Shown: one piece after another, positions 16,699 through 24,502 of the stretch
Layout: the number at the start of each line of letters is the position of its first letter
How positions within the stretch are numbered: the stretch's first letter is position 1
NCBI RefSeq assembly: GCF_019311235.1
Contig: NZ_JAHWDF010000003.1
Span: 62,001-126,000 of the forward strand
DNA from: Mesonia aestuariivivens
Lineage (GTDB): Bacteria; Bacteroidota; Bacteroidia; Flavobacteriales; Flavobacteriaceae
Direction: 5' to 3'
DNA: 64,000 nt
Made by a program: the position numbers and the translations under genes
The notes under the pieces: model-generated
Seen by the model: only the letters and a program-made list of their open reading frames with translations
Databases searched by the model: none
Told to the model about the DNA's origin: nothing

Positions 16699-17622
16699 TT
16701 AGAATAAAGTATCTATATACAATTCGCCTTTTTCACCTTCAATACCAGGGGTAAAAGCTGTAGAAACCTCGGTGCCTTTTACAACTTCATCTTCACTATT
16801 CAGCATAATAAAATTTAAAGTCCATGCGCCTGTCATGGTATAATTAACCACGCCGTGATAGAAACCATCGCTACCTTGAGTAAGATCTTGATTGTTTGGA
16901 GTAGAATGATTTCCCATAGAGGGTTCTGGCATTCTTGGGTCTATCAACAGGGTGTAGTCTTCAACTACTGAATATGAAAACTGTGACGGATCTGGAAAAT
17001 CTCCCGCTGGTGTTGTTGGATTATTATATTTATAAATACCAGCAATCAACTCGTTTTCTGCAACTTTTGGTTTTCTAGGAGCTACTAAAGCAATAACATA
17101 CTCTTGATTATCTGCTCCTGTAAAACTTGTAATATTTAAGTTTTTATTGAGTTGCTCTTCAACAGAAATCTGTTGATTTACTTGATGAATTTGATTATTC
17201 GCTGTCAAGCTGAAGTATAATTCCCAACTCTCTAATGAAGTACTTTCAGAAGTAAATACGGCATAACCTACATAAGCGTTCTCTGCTTCATCGTAAACCA
17301 AATTATAACTATGCGGACAAGAAGTTGCCACATCATCACTTGAAAATATAGGCAGTAACGTAACCTCAGCACCAGCTAAATTTTCATTGGTTTCTGTAAC
17401 CGTAAGCTGTAAACGAATTTCATTATAGCCTTTATTAAAAGTTCCGTTTAAAGATTCGACACTAATTTTATAATCTCCAGTATTAAAAGAAAGCGCGTCT
17501 TCAAAAATATAATCTTCAGTAACTGTTGGGCTTAACTCTGCCTCATAATCTGTTTTGTCAATGGTGCATGACAGGGTTACTGCAAATAGCATTGCAGCTA
17601 ACCAAAATATAATATTCTTCAT
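16699..17622 (-). CDS. Lipoprotein with two YtkA-like domains
   Basis: The signal peptide ends T-L-S-C (Cys19). Two beta-rich repeats follow, each ending in a tryptophan-containing strand: one around residues 45-140 (CPHSYNL, SWELYFSL), the second around 180-285 with Met231-PEPS-Met236-GN-His239 and GFYHGVVNYTMTGAWTLNF (Met263). MP..M..H plus M-x-G-x-W is typical of YtkA/FixH-like and PCuAC-like copper-binding domains. As the first gene of the TonB-MbnP-MbnH locus it probably handles the same metal. The metal assignment is inference from Met/His content and context. Confidence 0.7.
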   Translation of the reverse strand: MKNIIFWLAAMLFAVTLSCTIDKTDYEAELSPTVTEDYIFEDALSFNTGDYKISVESLNGTFNKGYNEIRLQLTVTETNENLAGAEVTLLPIFSSDDVATSCPHSYNLVYDEAENAYVGYAVFTSESTSLESWELYFSLTANNQIHQVNQQISVEEQLNKNLNITSFTGADNQEYVIALVAPRKPKVAENELIAGIYKYNNPTTPAGDFPDPSQFSYSVVEDYTLLIDPRMPEPSMGNHSTPNNQDLTQGSDGFYHGVVNYTMTGAWTLNFIMLNSEDEVVKGTEVSTAFTPGIEGEKGELYIDTLF

Positions 17623-17845
17623 TTTTATTGAATATGAATATTAAATTGATGAGTAAATGAAAGGCAGCAAAAGGGATAGTCTACAAAACACTGTTATTAT
17701 AAAAAACAACATATCGTATTTGTATAGATTTTTTGCTGATTTTGAATAAGTTAAATTTTCTTAGTATGAATAAAAATATCCATAGCATTAGTCTGAGATA
17801 TTGAAAAATCAATATCTTAAACTCACTTCTAAAAAAATTTGATAT

Positions 17846-18205
17846 TTATACGATGGGAGGTCTAAAAACAGAATCTTTCTCGAAATAAGAATAGGCATAG
17901 ATATATTCTGAATTTATTTTAGATTTTAGCGTATAGGCAAAAGTTTCAATACCAAAATCTTCTTCTATTTGCTGAAAGAAAACAATACTTGTTTCAGTAG
18001 AAAAATGTTTTTTTTCTTTTTCTGTATCTGAAGCTTTAGATAGCTGCCTCATTAAATAGCACTTTCCATTACAAGCAAGTTTTGGCTTATCTTTATTTAC
18101 ACAAAGTTCGGTTTTAATATAATCGTAAAAAGCCACATATTCTAATAAAGGCAGAACGGGCTTAACGAGCATAAATATAAAAAATATGTAAACACCTAAC
18201 TTCAC
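17846..18205 (-). CDS. Small membrane-anchored cysteine-motif protein, unknown
   Basis: This 119-residue protein begins with a hydrophobic segment that could be a signal anchor, followed by a cysteine-rich part (Cys35, Cys45, Cys49 in LACNGKCYLMRQLSK). I do not recognise a family name. It lies 223 bases upstream of the YtkA-like lipoprotein on the same strand, so it may belong to the copper locus; the thiols and Met would suit metal binding. The gap 17623-17845 shows no further feature. Confidence 0.55.
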   Translation of the reverse strand: MKLGVYIFFIFMLVKPVLPLLEYVAFYDYIKTELCVNKDKPKLACNGKCYLMRQLSKASDTEKEKKHFSTETSIVFFQQIEEDFGIETFAYTLKSKINSEYIYAYSYFEKDSVFRPPIV

Positions 18206-18312
18206 GCTGTAAAGATCGTTATTATTTTATTATGAAGCAACCTCAATTTAGTCTTATAAGATAGACTAAATCTCAAAAAATTACGAATGAAATGAGATTT
18301 TAAATAGATAAG

Positions 18313-18807
18313 TTATTTCAGCTGAAAACTTTCTAACACACCATTCATTTCTGGATAAATTTCTGAATATACATCTTCTTGACTCGCCAAGGTTAAAATA
18401 TAAACTTGATTTCCTTTTTTATAATAATCTTGAATATACTTACGCATTCCTTCATCAAAAATAACTTTAAACTCAAGACGATAACCATTTAAGGCATTTC
18501 TTTCAAACTCATTAAAATCTGTAATTACTGCCACTAGATCTATCTCATCTTTTAATTGTTGAGCTGCTTTCGCTAAGCTTAAATTACCGAAATCTCGAGT
18601 TACCATATTTATATTCTCTATATATTTACGGTCTCTTTTTGGCTTTTTAGGATTTAAAATAAATTCAGTATTATCTTTTCCACTTTTGTCTAAATTTAAA
18701 TTAGACGCATAAGTAATTGAATAATTTTTATTTCCGAAAATGTGCTGCTTTTCATGCTGACAACTGATAAATATAAAAATACTGAAAATTGTTGCAAGAA
18801 ATTTCAT
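18313..18807 (-). CDS. Lipoprotein, possibly PsbP/DcrB-like fold
   Basis: ATG at 18807 gives a clean lipoprotein signal MKFLATIFSIFIFISC. An in-frame ATG 18 bases upstream would add a poor N-terminus. The mature part (NKNYSITYASNLNLDKSG, GYRLEFKVIF, YILTLASQEDVYSEIYPEMNGVLESFQLK) resembles the PsbP-like lipoproteins of Bacteroidota, with a late aromatic strand and C-terminal helix. No catalytic residues are evident and its function is unknown. Confidence 0.6.
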   Translation of the reverse strand: MKFLATIFSIFIFISCQHEKQHIFGNKNYSITYASNLNLDKSGKDNTEFILNPKKPKRDRKYIENINMVTRDFGNLSLAKAAQQLKDEIDLVAVITDFNEFERNALNGYRLEFKVIFDEGMRKYIQDYYKKGNQVYILTLASQEDVYSEIYPEMNGVLESFQLK

Positions 18808-18949
18808 ATTGTTATAAATAAACACGCTATACTTTACAAATAATTAAAATTAAAGTCTAAAAACAAAAAATGATTAACTAAATTATACAACATATAATTT
18901 AGTTAATCATCTTAGTAAGATAAGGTTATTCTAGAAAATGAATTAACTC

Positions 18950-19372
18950 TTATTTTTTTGTCTCTTTGCCTCTATACTTCCATTCGGTAATTCCTCCTTT
19001 TAAATCGTAGACTTTTACAAAGCCAGAATCTTTTAATATTTGAGCACTTTTTTCACTTCTATTTCCTGAATTACAATAAACAATCAAGGGCTGATCTTTA
19101 TTTAATTGTGAAAGTTTAGCAGAGAAATTTTTATCATACACAATATTTTGCGCATCTTGTATATGTTCTTCATTAAACTCATCTTCTGTACGTACATCGA
19201 TGAGTTTAACATTATTCACATCAGAAAGTTCTTCAACCTCTTCAGGGGTCACCATCTCAATAGTATCATCAGGTGTTACCTCTTTACACGAAAAGCAAAA
19301 CCCTAGTACAAGAACTAAGGTTGCGAGAATAATATTTTTTTTAAAGAAAATATCCAATTTATTAATTTGCAT
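18950..19372 (-). CDS. Exported rhodanese-domain lipoprotein
   Basis: A start at 19372 gives a signal MQINKLDIFFKKN...LGFCFSC with a lipobox, followed by a single rhodanese domain with the active loop Cys-Asn-Ser-Gly-Asn-Arg-Ser. Rhodaneses move sulfane sulfur through this cysteine. The start overlaps the end of the cytosolic rhodanese gene by 11 bases, so the two are translationally linked. The pair would place one sulfurtransferase in the cytosol and one outside the inner membrane. The substrate is unknown. Confidence 0.8.
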   Translation of the reverse strand: MQINKLDIFFKKNIILATLVLVLGFCFSCKEVTPDDTIEMVTPEEVEELSDVNNVKLIDVRTEDEFNEEHIQDAQNIVYDKNFSAKLSQLNKDQPLIVYCNSGNRSEKSAQILKDSGFVKVYDLKGGITEWKYRGKETKK

Positions 19373-19676
19373 TAGTTTCACCTTCCCATTCTGTAATACC
19401 ACCTTGCAAGTTATAAGTATTTGCTGCGCCTACTTGATCTAATATTTGACAGGCTTGTGCACTTCTTTTACCAGAGCGGCAATACACATAGAAATTTTTA
19501 GATTTATCTAACTCATTGATTTCATCCATAAATTTTTGAGCTTGAAAAATATCTAATTGCGTTGAATTAGGGATGTGTTTTTCTTCATATTCTTCATCGG
19601 TACGAACATCTAACAAAAATGAATTATTATCATTTTCATATTGTTCTTTCCATTCTTTCTGAGATAATTCTTTCAT
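19362..19676 (-). CDS. Single-domain rhodanese, cytosolic
   Basis: A 104-residue single rhodanese domain without signal peptide: SFLLDVRTDEEYEEKHIPNS near the start, the active loop Cys-Arg-Ser-Gly-Lys-Arg-Ser, then LQGGITEWEG. The active cysteine and following basic residues are intact. It is followed, with overlap, by a lipoprotein version and preceded by two thioredoxin-fold genes, suggesting a thiol or sulfur-handling group. Confidence 0.85.
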   Translation of the reverse strand: MKELSQKEWKEQYENDNNSFLLDVRTDEEYEEKHIPNSTQLDIFQAQKFMDEINELDKSKNFYVYCRSGKRSAQACQILDQVGAANTYNLQGGITEWEGETNAN

Positions 19677-19707
19677 AAATTACTTTTTTGAAGACAAAAA
19701 TAAGTTT

Positions 19708-20346
19708 TTATTTAATACTACAACCAATAGCTTTAGTAGTCTTTACAGAAACTTCTTTTCCGGCTAACAACTCTTGAATTGCATTCTCTAGAAAAGTTTC
19801 TTTTACATCATTAGGATCTTGATAATTATCATCAATTGCACCAATGTATTTCACTATATTTCCTTTTCTTTCTTTTTGTAATAAATAAACATGAGGCGTT
19901 TTTGTCGCTCCATAAACTGGATATATTTTTTGCCCTTCATCTAATAAATAAGGAAAAGTAAATCCTTTTTGCTTTGCTCTTAACTGCATGTTTTCGAAAC
20001 TATCCTGCTCATTTTTATTAGGGTCGTTTGGATTAATTGCTATTACAGGATAGCCTTTAGGCTTGTATTTTTTATCTAATGCCACAATTCTATTCTCATA
20101 AGCTTTAGCATAAGGACAATGATTCGTGGTAAAAACTACAATAAAACCTTTAGCTTCATCAAAATCGCTTAATGAAACCATTTTACCGTCTATATTCTTC
20201 AATTTAAAATTGGCAGCAGTATCACCTATATGGTAACCATTTTCAGATGAGTTTGAAGACTCTTCACTGTTTACAACATTGTTTACAGCAAAAGCAGAAG
20301 CAGCAATAATTGCTGCCGAAACGGTTAAGATTTTAAAAGTTCTCAT
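19708..20346 (-). CDS. Exported thioredoxin-fold (AhpC/TSA-Redoxin) protein
   Basis: A signal peptide or anchor (ILTVSAAIIAASAFAV) precedes a Redoxin domain: GDTAANFKLKNIDGKMVSLSDF, FTTNHCPYAKAYENRI and TKTPHVYLL with the cis-Pro. The active loop has one Cys (HCPYA), as in peroxiredoxin-like members of this group, rather than CxxC. The 212-residue length is typical. It ends 31 bases before the rhodanese gene and starts 9 bases after the TlpA-like gene, so the four genes appear to be one operon. Confidence 0.8.
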   Translation of the reverse strand: MRTFKILTVSAAIIAASAFAVNNVVNSEESSNSSENGYHIGDTAANFKLKNIDGKMVSLSDFDEAKGFIVVFTTNHCPYAKAYENRIVALDKKYKPKGYPVIAINPNDPNKNEQDSFENMQLRAKQKGFTFPYLLDEGQKIYPVYGATKTPHVYLLQKERKGNIVKYIGAIDDNYQDPNDVKETFLENAIQELLAGKEVSVKTTKAIGCSIK

Positions 20347-20355
20347 AATTATATT

Positions 20356-20874
20356 CTATTTGGCATTTTTAAATTTTTCAACTTCTTCAAGTAACTCTTG
20401 ATAAGTGTCAAATTTTTCAGGGTAAAATTCTCTATTCTTTGTGTTATATAGTAAAGTAGCAGGAATGGCTCCATCCCAATTCTCATCTACTTTTGGAATC
20501 CAGTTATTGCTTCTTGGATCGTCTAATAAAATTACTTTTGCATTAATATTATTCTTCTCTACAAAAGGTAGCAATTGTGATTCCTTCATGTTTGGCATAT
20601 CTAAACTTACCAAAATCACCTCAACATTATTTTCTTCCTTATTAAGTTTGGTAAAATACGGCAGCTCTTCTACACAAGGAGCACACCAAGTTGCCCAAAA
20701 ATTAACTATGTAAGTTTTATCTTCATCATTAGGAAGTTGAGCTTCTAACTGATTAAAATTATAAGTAGGAATTTCTAAACTTTGAAAATCTGCTTTAACA
20801 TTTTCTTTTTCACCAGCATCTTTACAACTTATAACGAGTAAAATTAATCCTAATATTAATATCCATTTATTCAT
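20356..20874 (-). CDS. TlpA-family thiol-disulfide reductase lipoprotein
   Basis: The lipoprotein signal ends V-I-S-C. A thioredoxin domain follows with WATWCAPCVEELPYF (CAPC active site) and the cis-Pro segment GAIPATLLY. It should reduce periplasmic disulfides, for example apocytochromes or an AhpC-like partner. It is the first gene of the minus-strand group with the Redoxin and two rhodanese genes. Its upstream region is shared with the divergent marR gene. Confidence 0.85.
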   Translation of the reverse strand: MNKWILILGLILLVISCKDAGEKENVKADFQSLEIPTYNFNQLEAQLPNDEDKTYIVNFWATWCAPCVEELPYFTKLNKEENNVEVILVSLDMPNMKESQLLPFVEKNNINAKVILLDDPRSNNWIPKVDENWDGAIPATLLYNTKNREFYPEKFDTYQELLEEVEKFKNAK

Positions 20875-21042
20875 ATATTACTCAAAATTACATCATTACT
20901 TCATTTCAAAGCAATACGTTAACACGAATTTAAAATTTCATTCTAAATTTAAAAGCTAAAGCTATAGGTTAGATTGTTACTCTACCTAAATTTTAAAAAA
21001 ATTTAACACTAGTTTGATAAATAAAACTTTATTTAAACATAC

Positions 21043-21058
21043 ATTTGTATATACAAAT
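21043..21058. promoter_or_regulatory. MarR operator overlapping the marR promoter
   Basis: ATTTGTATATACAAAT is a perfect 16-base palindrome ending 12 bases before the MarR start. It overlaps the -7-like TACATTTG at 21040-21047, whose -33 TTG lies at 21014-21016. The core TTGTATATACAA recurs in front of the nitroreductase gene. Confidence 0.75.
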
Positions 21059-21070
21059 ATTGTACAAACA

Positions 21071-21523
21071 ATGAAAGTTGAACAAATTTTAAAATCAAAA
21101 GCAAAGTTTTCAATTGAAAAAAAAGTGCTCATTAACTTACAGTTAGTGAGCACTAAAACAGGAAGTGAGATGATGTGCACGCTTAAAGAATTTGGAGTTT
21201 CTGTACAACAATTCAATGTGCTAAGAATATTAAGAGGCCAAGATAAAAAACCAGCCAATTTAAGTACAATACAAGACCGAATGGTACACCAAATGAGTAA
21301 CACTACTCGCTTAGTCGATAAATTAATTGAAAAAAAATTGGTAGATCGCTGTATTTGTGAAGAAAATAGACGTAAAGTAGAAATAGTGATCACTCAACAA
21401 GGATTAGATCTTTTAAATAAAATTGACCCCAAAGTTGAAGCCTTAGAAAAAGAGTCTACCAAAGGTTTAAACCAAGAAGAATTAAAACAATTAAATATCT
21501 TATTAGAAAAGTTAAGATCATAA
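21071..21523 (+). CDS. MarR family transcriptional regulator
   Basis: The 150-residue protein has the MarR winged helix: VSVQQFNVLRILRG, NLSTIQDRMVHQMSNTTRLVDKLIEKKLVDR and the wing CEENRRKVEIVITQQGLDLL, with dimer helices at both ends. ATG at 21071 is chosen over an upstream frame start at 21014 that would lie within the promoter and operator. Three Cys residues (including CICEE) could sense oxidants. The palindromes at 21043 and 21539 are its likely targets, giving control of itself and of nitroreductase-yceI. Confidence 0.85.
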   Translation: MKVEQILKSKAKFSIEKKVLINLQLVSTKTGSEMMCTLKEFGVSVQQFNVLRILRGQDKKPANLSTIQDRMVHQMSNTTRLVDKLIEKKLVDRCICEENRRKVEIVITQQGLDLLNKIDPKVEALEKESTKGLNQEELKQLNILLEKLRS

Positions 21524-21538
21524 ATTTTAATTAAACAT

Positions 21539-21550
21539 TTGTATATACAA
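21539..21550. promoter_or_regulatory. MarR operator in front of the nitroreductase gene
   Basis: TTGTATATACAA is a perfect 12-base palindrome identical to the core of the site at 21043-21058. It lies 5 bases before the nitroreductase ATG, so bound repressor could block both genes from inside the unit. Confidence 0.7.
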
Positions 21551-21555
21551 TAATT

Positions 21556-22188
21556 ATGAAAACACTTTTAGAAAATTTAAACTGGAGATACGCTACCAAA
21601 CGTTTCGATGAAAATAAAAAGATTAATAAAAAAGATCTTTCAGACCTAAAAGAAGCTATTCGTTTAAGCGCCTCTTCTTACGGTTTACAACCTTATAAAT
21701 TTATAGTAGTCGAAGATCAAACCGTAAAAGAAAAATTACGCGCTGCAGCATACAATCAGCCCCAACTTACAGAAGCATCTCAAGTAATTATTTTAGCTTC
21801 TTATACAGAAGTAAAAGAAGAATACATTCAAAACTTTATGAAAGATGTTGCTGAAACAAGAGGTTTAAAAGTTTCAGATTTAGAAGGGTATGCAAACATG
21901 ATTAAAGGTGCATCTATGACATTACCAAAAGATCAACAAGCAGTATGGACCGCTAAACAAGCTTACATCGCTTTAGGATTTTTATTAACTGCTGCAGCCA
22001 CTTTAAAGATTGATTCTTGCCCTATGGAAGGTTTTAATGCAGAAGAATTTGACGAAATTCTAGGTTTAAAAGAAAAAGGATTAACAACAGCAGTTATCGC
22101 TCCAGTAGGCTATAGAAGCGAAGAAGACGCTACACAAAATCAAAAAAAGGTTAGAAAGTCTAACGAAGATTTATTTATTAATATTTAA
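21556..22188 (+). CDS. NAD(P)H-dependent nitroreductase family oxidoreductase (NfsB-like)
   Basis: The 210 residues follow the NfsB/FRase-I pattern of FMN enzymes: NWRYATKRFDENKKI, EAIRLSASSYGLQPYKFIVV with FMN-binding residues, QAYIALGFLLTAAATLKIDSCPMEGF and GLTTAVIAPVGYRSEEDATQ near the end. Such enzymes reduce quinones, nitro compounds or flavins. It follows marR by 32 bases with a second operator in the gap, suggesting induction by a toxic compound or oxidative signal sensed by MarR. Confidence 0.9.
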   Translation: MKTLLENLNWRYATKRFDENKKINKKDLSDLKEAIRLSASSYGLQPYKFIVVEDQTVKEKLRAAAYNQPQLTEASQVIILASYTEVKEEYIQNFMKDVAETRGLKVSDLEGYANMIKGASMTLPKDQQAVWTAKQAYIALGFLLTAAATLKIDSCPMEGFNAEEFDEILGLKEKGLTTAVIAPVGYRSEEDATQNQKKVRKSNEDLFINI

Positions 22189-22213
22189 TCAAATTTCCGA
22201 AAATCAGCAAATT

Positions 22214-22789
22214 ATGAAAACAAACCTATTAAAATCAGTTGCACTTTTTGCAATGGTAATCACAATGATTTCCTTTACAGCAAACCCTATCAAGAAAAAA
22301 ACTTTAGACACAAAACAAAGTAAAATTGAGTGGGAAGGTGAAAAATTAACCGGTTCTCACGAAGGTACCATCATGTTTAAAGAAGGCTACTTAAACATGG
22401 ACGGAGATAAAATTACAGGTGGTGAATTTATCGTAGATATGTCTTCTATTATTGCTACAGATTTAGAAGGTGAATACAAGCAAAAACTAGAAGGTCACTT
22501 AAAATCTGATGATTTCTTCGGAACAGCAAACCACCCTACTGCCAAATTAGTAATTAAAAATGCAATTAAAAAAGGGAATGATTACGGAGTAATTGCAGAC
22601 CTTACCATTAAAGGAATAACTAAACCAGTTACTTTCGATTTAGATATGAATGCTGATACAGCTACTACAGAATTAACAATAGATAGAACTGAGTATGATG
22701 TAAAATACGGATCTGGAAGTTTATTCGATAACTTAGGTGATAATGTAATTTATGATGATTTCGAACTAGACATCACTCTTAAATTTTAA
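22214..22789 (+). CDS. YceI-family periplasmic lipid-binding protein
   Basis: A signal peptide (SVALFAMVITMISFTANP) precedes a YceI domain: SKIEWEGEKLTGSHEGTIMFKEGYL, a DLEGEYKQKLEGHLKSDDFFGTANHPTAKLVI segment, and the closing LGDNVIYDDFELDITLKF. YceI proteins bind polyisoprenoid or quinone-like lipids in the periplasm. It lies 25 bases after the nitroreductase gene and is probably co-transcribed. Confidence 0.85.
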   Translation: MKTNLLKSVALFAMVITMISFTANPIKKKTLDTKQSKIEWEGEKLTGSHEGTIMFKEGYLNMDGDKITGGEFIVDMSSIIATDLEGEYKQKLEGHLKSDDFFGTANHPTAKLVIKNAIKKGNDYGVIADLTIKGITKPVTFDLDMNADTATTELTIDRTEYDVKYGSGSLFDNLGDNVIYDDFELDITLKF

Positions 22790-22798
22790 ATAAAAGAT

Positions 22799-22828
22799 TT
22801 GGTAAATTAAAAATCATACTTATCTTTG
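22799..22828 (+). promoter_or_regulatory. Promoter of the trp operon
   Basis: TTG at 22799-22801 and TATCTTTG at 22821-22828 with a 19-base spacer match the Bacteroidota promoter pattern. The leader-peptide ATG follows only 5 bases after the -7 box, so the leader mRNA has a very short or no 5' untranslated part. Confidence 0.7.
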
Positions 22829-22833
22829 AAGCA

Positions 22834-22890
22834 ATGAAAAATTTAACTGTACATACTTGGTGGTGGAATAACTTACGGCAAAATTCGTGA
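22834..22890 (+). CDS. trpL: trp operon leader peptide
   Basis: An 18-codon frame encodes M-K-N-L-T-V-H-T-W-W-W-N-N-L-R-Q-N-S and then TGA. Three consecutive Trp codons just upstream of a terminator are the hallmark of transcription attenuation: a ribosome stalled at low charged tRNA-Trp would change RNA folding. The frame lies between a good promoter and trpE. Confidence 0.85.
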   Translation: MKNLTVHTWWWNNLRQNS

Positions 22891-22920
22891 GCTAGCACCG
22901 CTTTGTATATTACCATATCC

Positions 22921-22954
22921 AAAAAGGCTTGTCATCACGACAAGCCTTTTTTTT
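22921..22954 (+). terminator. Attenuator terminator of the trp operon
   Basis: AAAAAGGCTTGTC at 22921-22933 pairs perfectly with GACAAGCCTTTTT at 22939-22951 across the loop ATCAC, followed by a run of T. It lies 31 bases after the leader-peptide stop and 24 bases before trpE. I did not find a clear competing antiterminator helix by eye. Confidence 0.85.
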
Positions 22955-22978
22955 ATTGAATATTTTTAAAACAAAATT

Positions 22979-24373
22979 ATGTATACCCTCAAAACCGAAT
23001 CAACAAAAATAATCGCAGATACGATTACTCCGGTAAGTATTTATTTAAAGTTACGCGATCAATTCCCGCATAGCTTACTGTTAGAAAGTAGCGATTACCA
23101 TGCTAATAAAAACAGTTTCTCTTACATCTGCTGTAATCCCATAGCTTCTATTAAAGCTGAAAACAACACACTTTATATTGAATATCCTGATGGGAAACTA
23201 ATTGAAAAAAATATTACGTCAGAAGTTCATATTCCTTCAGAAATAGAAAATTTTGCCAAGCAATTTCATACAGAAGAAACTAATTACAAATTCATTCATA
23301 ACGGTATTTTCGGTTATACAGGTTACGATGCTGTAAAATATTTTGAGAATATTCAACTTCAAGAAAAAGAAAATAAACTCGAAATCCCAGATTTTTATTA
23401 CGCCGTTTATCAAAATATAATTGCCATTAATCATTTTAATAATGAAGCCTATTTATTTTCACACAACTACAATTCAGAAAGTAATTTAGATACGCTACTT
23501 GCCTTATTACAAACTAAGAATTTTGCTCAATTCAATTTTGAGACCGATGGCGATATCACTTCAAATATAGAAGACGAAGTTTATAAGCAAAACGTAGAAA
23601 AAGCTAAACAACATTGCGCACGAGGCGATGTTTTTCAACTGGTTTTATCGAAGCGTTTTACGCAGAAATTTAAAGGCGATGATTTTAACGTTTATCGTGC
23701 TTTACGAAGTGTAAACCCATCTCCTTACCTATTCTATTTTGACTACGGAAATTTTAAAATCTTCGGAAGTTCTCCCGAGGCACAATTAGTAGTTGAAGAT
23801 GAAATGGCAGAAATTCATCCCATTGCAGGAACCATAAAGCGTTCTGGTGATGACGAACGTGATGCAGAACTTGCCAAAAAATTAGCTTCAGATGCTAAAG
23901 AAAACTCAGAACACGTCATGCTCGTAGATTTAGCTAGAAACGATTTGAGTAGAAATTGTGCAACGGTAAAAGTAGAAACCTACCGCGAAATTCAGTTTTT
24001 CTCGCACGTGATTCATTTGGTGAGTAAAGTCACAGGGAAAAAGAAAAAGAACATCAAAACCATGCAGTTAGTGGCAGACACCTTTCCCGCGGGAACATTA
24101 AGCGGAGCTCCAAAATACAAAGCCTTAGAATTAATTGAAAAATACGAAACCGTAAACAGAACTTTTTATGGCGGTGCGATTGGTGTGATGGATTTTAAAG
24201 GAAACTTTAATCATGCCATTATGATTAGAACATTTTTAAGCAAAGATCACCAACTACATTGGCAAGCCGGGGCAGGAATCGTTACCGATTCTAAACCAGA
24301 AAACGAATTACAAGAAGTTTATAATAAACTAGGAGCGCTTACTAAAGCCTTAGAAATTGCTAAAGAATTATAA
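22979..24373 (+). CDS. trpE: Anthranilate synthase component I
   Basis: Chorismate is converted to anthranilate using ammonia supplied by TrpG. The chorismate-binding domain shows CARGDVFQLVLSKRF, GSSPEAQL, HPIAGTIKR, DLARNDLSRNC and DTFPAGTLSGAPK. The N-terminal LLLESSDYH carries the LLES motif used for tryptophan feedback inhibition. The 464 residues are somewhat shorter than proteobacterial TrpE, which is usual for this lineage. It is the first structural gene behind the attenuator. Confidence 0.95.
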   Translation: MYTLKTESTKIIADTITPVSIYLKLRDQFPHSLLLESSDYHANKNSFSYICCNPIASIKAENNTLYIEYPDGKLIEKNITSEVHIPSEIENFAKQFHTEETNYKFIHNGIFGYTGYDAVKYFENIQLQEKENKLEIPDFYYAVYQNIIAINHFNNEAYLFSHNYNSESNLDTLLALLQTKNFAQFNFETDGDITSNIEDEVYKQNVEKAKQHCARGDVFQLVLSKRFTQKFKGDDFNVYRALRSVNPSPYLFYFDYGNFKIFGSSPEAQLVVEDEMAEIHPIAGTIKRSGDDERDAELAKKLASDAKENSEHVMLVDLARNDLSRNCATVKVETYREIQFFSHVIHLVSKVTGKKKKNIKTMQLVADTFPAGTLSGAPKYKALELIEKYETVNRTFYGGAIGVMDFKGNFNHAIMIRTFLSKDHQLHWQAGAGIVTDSKPENELQEVYNKLGALTKALEIAKEL

Positions 24374-24387
24374 CAATCGAACTAATC

Positions 24388-24465
24388 GTCAACCTGAACT
24401 TGATTCAGGTTCTCATTCAGCTTGTAAAAAACCCTAATGAGATACTGAAATAAATTCAGTATGAC
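24388..24465. repeat. REP-like palindromic element in the trpE-trpG gap
   Basis: The 78-base element runs from GTCA to TGAC. It contains hairpins AACCTGAA-CTTGA-TTCAGGTT and ATACTGAA-ATAAA-TTCAGTAT, joined by CTCATT pairing with AATGAG, giving a cloverleaf-like fold. Related elements lie at 26982 and 29832. Confidence 0.75.
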
Positions 24466-24502
24466 TAAAAGGTTCATTAACTACCATATGAAATCTTATA
24501 AT

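Noticed and set aside
22855-22920. A competing antiterminator helix in the trp leader
   Set aside because: No upstream stretch complementary to the 5' arm of the terminator could be found by eye, so I do not annotate one.
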